Shown piece by piece: positions 30,504 through 32,855 of a stretch of 32,855 nt of DNA (the stretch's first letter is position 1; the number at the start of each line of letters is the position of its first letter). The position numbers and the translations under genes are program-made. This stretch comes from an uncultured Bacteroidales bacterium. GTDB taxonomy: Bacteria; Bacteroidota; Bacteroidia; Bacteroidales; F082. The stretch is from positions 1 to 32,855 of the forward strand of contig CAJOEZ010000038.1 of assembly GCA_905233685.1 (NCBI GenBank). The letters are read 5' to 3'. The notes under the pieces are model-generated. The model was not told the DNA's origin, did not search any database, and saw only the letters and a list, made by a program, of their open reading frames with translations.

Positions 30504-31106
30504 TCATCTCTTCCAAGCTCCAATCACCTCGCCGACATACACGGTGTGGATGCCAGCCTCGAAGCCGTCGTACCACTTTTGAGGCGTGTCGTTGCGGAAG
30601 TCCTGCTCGGTCTGGTGCCAGGCCGTCATGGTCTCACATTCGATGACAAGGTTGGCTTCCTCGTAATAAGGCGTGCCATGTTCGGTATAGGCCACATGAA
30701 GTCCAAGAGCAGCTGCCTTGTCGCCATCGCGACCGCTGTGTTTGCCCATGTACTGCCACACTTGCGGGTCGTCGAACTGCATGATGGTGAAGCGAGGATG
30801 GCGCTCCATGAACTCCCAAGTGTAACGACCAGGTGCCACATACACCGTCACTGCCGGACGGTTGTGACCAAGGTAATTACCAATGCCGCCCCAACCGATG
30901 GTCATGGCGTTGCTCTCGGTGGTGTCGCCCGAGCAAAGGATAAGGTTTTCTGTAAACCAAGTGAAGCCGTTCTTCTGGAACTCTTGCTGCACGTCGAAAG
31001 CGGTCAGTTCATTGTTCTTTTCCATAGGGGTCTCGTTTTGTTGTTTCCCGTTGCCGCAGCTTATCAAGGCAACGCATAGGATAATGTTGAATAATGCTTT
31101 TTTCAT
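30504..31106 (-). CDS. Flavoredoxin-like lipoprotein, 200 aa
   Basis: The start at 31,106 gives a lipoprotein signal, MKKALFNIILCVALISCGNG, with lipobox LISC; an in-frame ATG at 31,148 would only add residues before it. After a short linker the mature part (about 35-200) resembles flavin reductase-like, flavoredoxin-type FMN-binding domains. It has NAMTIGWGGIGNYLGHNRPAV and VYVAPGRYTWEFMERHPRFT, and VIECETMTAW later. Such domains normally work in the cytoplasm, so a lipid-anchored periplasmic form is unusual. It may take part in envelope redox reactions or bind FMN or heme. It is a single gene with a -7 box at 31,128-31,135. Confidence 0.75.
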   Translation of the reverse strand: MKKALFNIILCVALISCGNGKQQNETPMEKNNELTAFDVQQEFQKNGFTWFTENLILCSGDTTESNAMTIGWGGIGNYLGHNRPAVTVYVAPGRYTWEFMERHPRFTIMQFDDPQVWQYMGKHSGRDGDKAAALGLHVAYTEHGTPYYEEANLVIECETMTAWHQTEQDFRNDTPQKWYDGFEAGIHTVYVGEVIGAWKR

Positions 31107-31127
31107 AGAACTATGTCTTTTGTTGAG

Positions 31128-31135
31128 CAAAGGTA
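31128..31135 (-). promoter_or_regulatory. -7 box of the lipoprotein gene
   Basis: TACCTTTG on the minus strand lies 21 bases before the ATG at 31,106. Confidence 0.5.
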
Positions 31136-31172
31136 CTAAAATCCTCACCGGTCATTATGGCTGCAAATTATG

Positions 31173-31445
31173 CTAAATAGTCAGTATATTAGCACCAAGT
31201 GCCACCGAGATTTGTGCAAGTGTAGAGAGCGTGAAATTGTGCGTCCCGCTCAACCAGCGCGAAACCTCACCTTGGGAATGGTGGACAAGTTGCGCGAATT
31301 GTTTCTGTGTCATGCCACGTTCTTTCAATATGCGGTCAATGCGACCTGCTATGGCATCCGACATATCACACTGTAGCTTAACTTCTTCAGGTATTTCATC
31401 TATCATTTGATGAAGCAATGCCTTTGTTGGTTCATGGGTTCTCAT
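31173..31445 (-). CDS. XRE-family helix-turn-helix regulator, 90 aa
   Basis: The C-terminal half is a standard XRE/Cro-type HTH: IAGRIDRILKERGMTQKQFAQLVHHSQGEVSRWLSGTHNFTLSTLAQISVALGANI. The recognition helix is around QGEVSRWLSG. The N-terminal part (MRTHEPTKALLHQMIDEIPEEVKLQCDMSD) recalls the antitoxins of HigBA-like or related type II pairs, which carry a similar helical start. No toxin gene lies beside it: upstream is only a promoter and a terminator, and downstream is a lipoprotein. It may be an orphan antitoxin or a free regulator. Confidence 0.8.
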   Translation of the reverse strand: MRTHEPTKALLHQMIDEIPEEVKLQCDMSDAIAGRIDRILKERGMTQKQFAQLVHHSQGEVSRWLSGTHNFTLSTLAQISVALGANILTI

Positions 31446-31493
31446 AGGTCAAAAGTTTTGTCGTCATCAATTGTTATGTCGTTAGCCTCACTG

Positions 31494-31501
31494 CAAAGAT
31501 A
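31494..31501 (-). promoter_or_regulatory. -7 box of the XRE gene
   Basis: TATCTTTG on the minus strand fits TAnnTTTG. It lies 48 bases before the ATG. Confidence 0.5.
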
Positions 31502-31550
31502 GTACAATTTTTGAAACTAATATGCTTTTTAAAGCAATTTTTTTTCAAAT

Positions 31551-31593
31551 CAGAAAAAACCTCCACCTCAAATCGAGGCGGAGGTTTTTTCTG
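31551..31593 (-). terminator. Strong terminator downstream of hydC
   Basis: CAGAAAAAACCTCC (31,551-31,564) is perfectly complementary to GGAGGTTTTTTCTG (31,580-31,593), with an inner CCTC/GAGG stem. A runs and T runs flank it, so it can act in both directions. It ends the hydrogenase operon 29 bases past the hydC stop. Confidence 0.9.
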
Positions 31594-31622
31594 ATACCTA
31601 TTAATATTAATAGGTGCAAAGA

Positions 31623-32099
31623 TTATTTGTACTCAGCGAGCACGTCCTTCACGCGGTCGGGGGTCATGCGGCCGTAGACCTTCTCACCGACTTCGATGAC
31701 GGGGGCCAGACCACAGGCACCGACGCAACGGAGGCAGGTCAGGGAGAACTTGCCGTCGGGAGTGACCTCGCCGACGCCAATGCCCAACTGACGCTTCAGT
31801 TCGTCCAACACCTTCTCGGCACCACGCACATAGCAAGCGGTACCCAAGCAAACGCTGATCGGGTGCTCGCCCTTGGGCGTCATGGTGAAGAAGGAATAGA
31901 ACGACACAATGCCGTAGACTCTCGAAACCGGGATACCCAGTTCCTTAGCCACCAGTTCCTGGACCTCGGCAGGCAGATAGCCATACTCGCCCTGAACCTT
32001 GTGCAGCACATTGATGACCTCACCCGGCTTGTTGCCGAACGACTTGCAGACGTCCTTGATGAAGTTGATCTTCGCTTCTGATAATTTAATAACTGCCAT
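31623..32099 (-). CDS. hydC: NuoE-like [2Fe-2S] subunit of NADH-linked [FeFe]-hydrogenase, 158 aa
   Basis: The protein is a thioredoxin-like 24-kDa subunit (NuoE family). Its [2Fe-2S] ligands are CLGTAC and CLRCVGAC, with the usual FYSFFTMTPKGEHPISV lead-in. In this family the protein is either part of complex I or the small subunit of electron-bifurcating [FeFe]-hydrogenase (HydC in Thermotoga). The adjacent partial hydA, 35 bases upstream on the same strand, supports the second. HydB (the NuoF-like FMN subunit) is not in the window and should lie upstream. The complex would couple NADH and reduced ferredoxin to H2 in the cytoplasm. The ATG at 32,099 is the family start. Confidence 0.88.
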   Translation of the reverse strand: MAVIKLSEAKINFIKDVCKSFGNKPGEVINVLHKVQGEYGYLPAEVQELVAKELGIPVSRVYGIVSFYSFFTMTPKGEHPISVCLGTACYVRGAEKVLDELKRQLGIGVGEVTPDGKFSLTCLRCVGACGLAPVIEVGEKVYGRMTPDRVKDVLAEYK

Positions 32100-32134
32100 A
32101 TTTATTTCCTTTCTATTATTTACTGGTTATTGAA

Positions 32135-32855
32135 TTACTCGCTGATTTCAACGTGTTCTGACTTGTCGAAATAGTGGGTGTGCAGCAGTTCGTGTGACTT
32201 GTGGCCGCAAGGCTCACCAAAGTACTCCTCGTAAATCTTCTTGATCGAAGGATTCTCGTGGGACTTACGGATCGGTTTGCCAGCATCCTCGCGGTAGATG
32301 GCTTCCGTACGCTTCTTGATGATCTCGCTGTTGCCGTGGTGGTAGGGCTGACCAGCACCGCCGACGCAACCGCCGGGGCAGGCCATAACCTCGATGGCGT
32401 GGAACTGTTCCTTGCCTTCGCGCACTCTCTCAAGGAGTTTGCGGGCGTTGGACAGACCGTGGGCAATACCAATGTGGATCGGTGTGCCGTCGAAGTCAAC
32501 CCAAGCATCACGGATACCCTCGATACCACGGAGTTCGGTGAAGTCGATCTTAGGCAGCGGCTTGCCAGTGAACACTTCGTAGGCGGTACGGGTGGCGGCT
32601 TCAATCACACCACCGGTGGCGCCGAAGATGACGGCAGCACCCGTGGATTCGCCCAACGGGTCGTCGTAGTCCTCGCTCGGCATGTCCTTCAGGTTGAGGT
32701 TGAACTGCTTGATCAAGCGGGCCAACTCACGGGTCGTCAGAACGTAGTCGATGTCGGGGTTACCGTCCTTGTAGAATTCCTTACGCTTGCTTTCGTACTT
32801 CTTGGCCAAGCAAGGCATGATGGAGACGACGACGAGGTCTTCTCTCTTGATGCCC
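32135..32855 (-). CDS. hydA: [FeFe]-hydrogenase catalytic subunit HydA, C-terminal part (5' truncated)
   Basis: The frame is open to the right edge, so the N-terminal ferredoxin-like domains and the first H-cluster motif lie outside. What is seen is the last about 240 residues: motif P2 (SIMPCLAKKYE) and motif P3 (EVMACPGGCVGGAGQP), which carry cysteine ligands of the H-cluster. The tail that follows (SIKKIYEEYFGEPCGHKSHELLHTHY) is the small-subunit-like end of the catalytic domain. The order hydA then hydC on the minus strand differs from the Thermotoga hydC-hydB-hydA order. The enzyme forms or uses H2. An in-frame Met at 32,818 is internal and not the start. Confidence 0.9.
   Translation of the reverse strand, partial: GIKREDLVVVSIMPCLAKKYESKRKEFYKDGNPDIDYVLTTRELARLIKQFNLNLKDMPSEDYDDPLGESTGAAVIFGATGGVIEAATRTAYEVFTGKPLPKIDFTELRGIEGIRDAWVDFDGTPIHIGIAHGLSNARKLLERVREGKEQFHAIEVMACPGGCVGGAGQPYHHGNSEIIKKRTEAIYREDAGKPIRKSHENPSIKKIYEEYFGEPCGHKSHELLHTHYFDKSEHVEISE

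Noticed and set aside
31173..31445. XRE gene as antitoxin of a complete toxin-antitoxin pair
   Set aside because: No toxin-sized gene flanks it; the next genes are a lipoprotein and hydC beyond a strong terminator.

Overview
The window reads as chromosome of an anaerobic Bacteroidales bacterium (Bacteroidota), probably an uncultured gut or rumen lineage. Supporting signs are many TAnnTTTG-type -7 promoter boxes, a BspA-type leucine-rich-repeat surface protein ending in a type IX secretion sorting domain, a VirE_N/DUF3987 primase module, a TonB-dependent receptor, and an anaerobe's redox set ([FeFe]-hydrogenase, NfnAB, rubrerythrin, flavodiiron protein). No rRNA, complete tRNA or CRISPR array is present.

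Positions 1 to about 12,487 look like the integrase-proximal part of an integrative element inserted in a tRNA-Pro(UGG) gene. A 3' fragment of that tRNA (anticodon loop to discriminator base) lies at 12,441-12,487, next to a tyrosine recombinase (10,902-12,242). The intact tRNA and the other end of the element should lie left of the window. Cargo includes the C-terminal end of an AbiEii-like nucleotidyltransferase, an AAA/DUF4143 ATPase, a single-chain MmeI-like (type IIL/IIG) restriction-modification enzyme, several unknown small proteins, a strongly folded putative RNA, and a four-gene replication operon (two HTH proteins, VirE_N primase, PriCT_2/DUF3987 ATPase) with ATGA overlaps throughout.

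At 13,137-14,532, just outside the element, the whole ATPase transcription unit recurs (promoter, 14-bp palindrome, gene and terminator). It encodes a protein about 93% identical to the first copy but with a 13-residue in-frame deletion. At least three dispersed palindromic repeat families pepper the element, and two of them form an in-frame linker inside the DUF3987 protein.

From 14.6 kb the window is ordinary chromosome. It holds a TonB receptor with a MORN-repeat partner, a fused NfnAB transhydrogenase, a DEDDh exonuclease, and an oxygen/peroxide-defence cluster on the + strand (rubrerythrin, rubredoxin, flavin reductase-rubredoxin fusion, flavodiiron protein). Then come a 2,103-residue secreted adhesin-like protein, a membrane protein, a flavoredoxin-like lipoprotein, an XRE regulator, and the start of a NADH-linked [FeFe]-hydrogenase operon (hydA partial, hydC). 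Functionally, NfnAB and the hydrogenase would balance NAD(P)H, ferredoxin and H2, while the rubredoxin-based cluster would pass reducing equivalents to O2 and H2O2.
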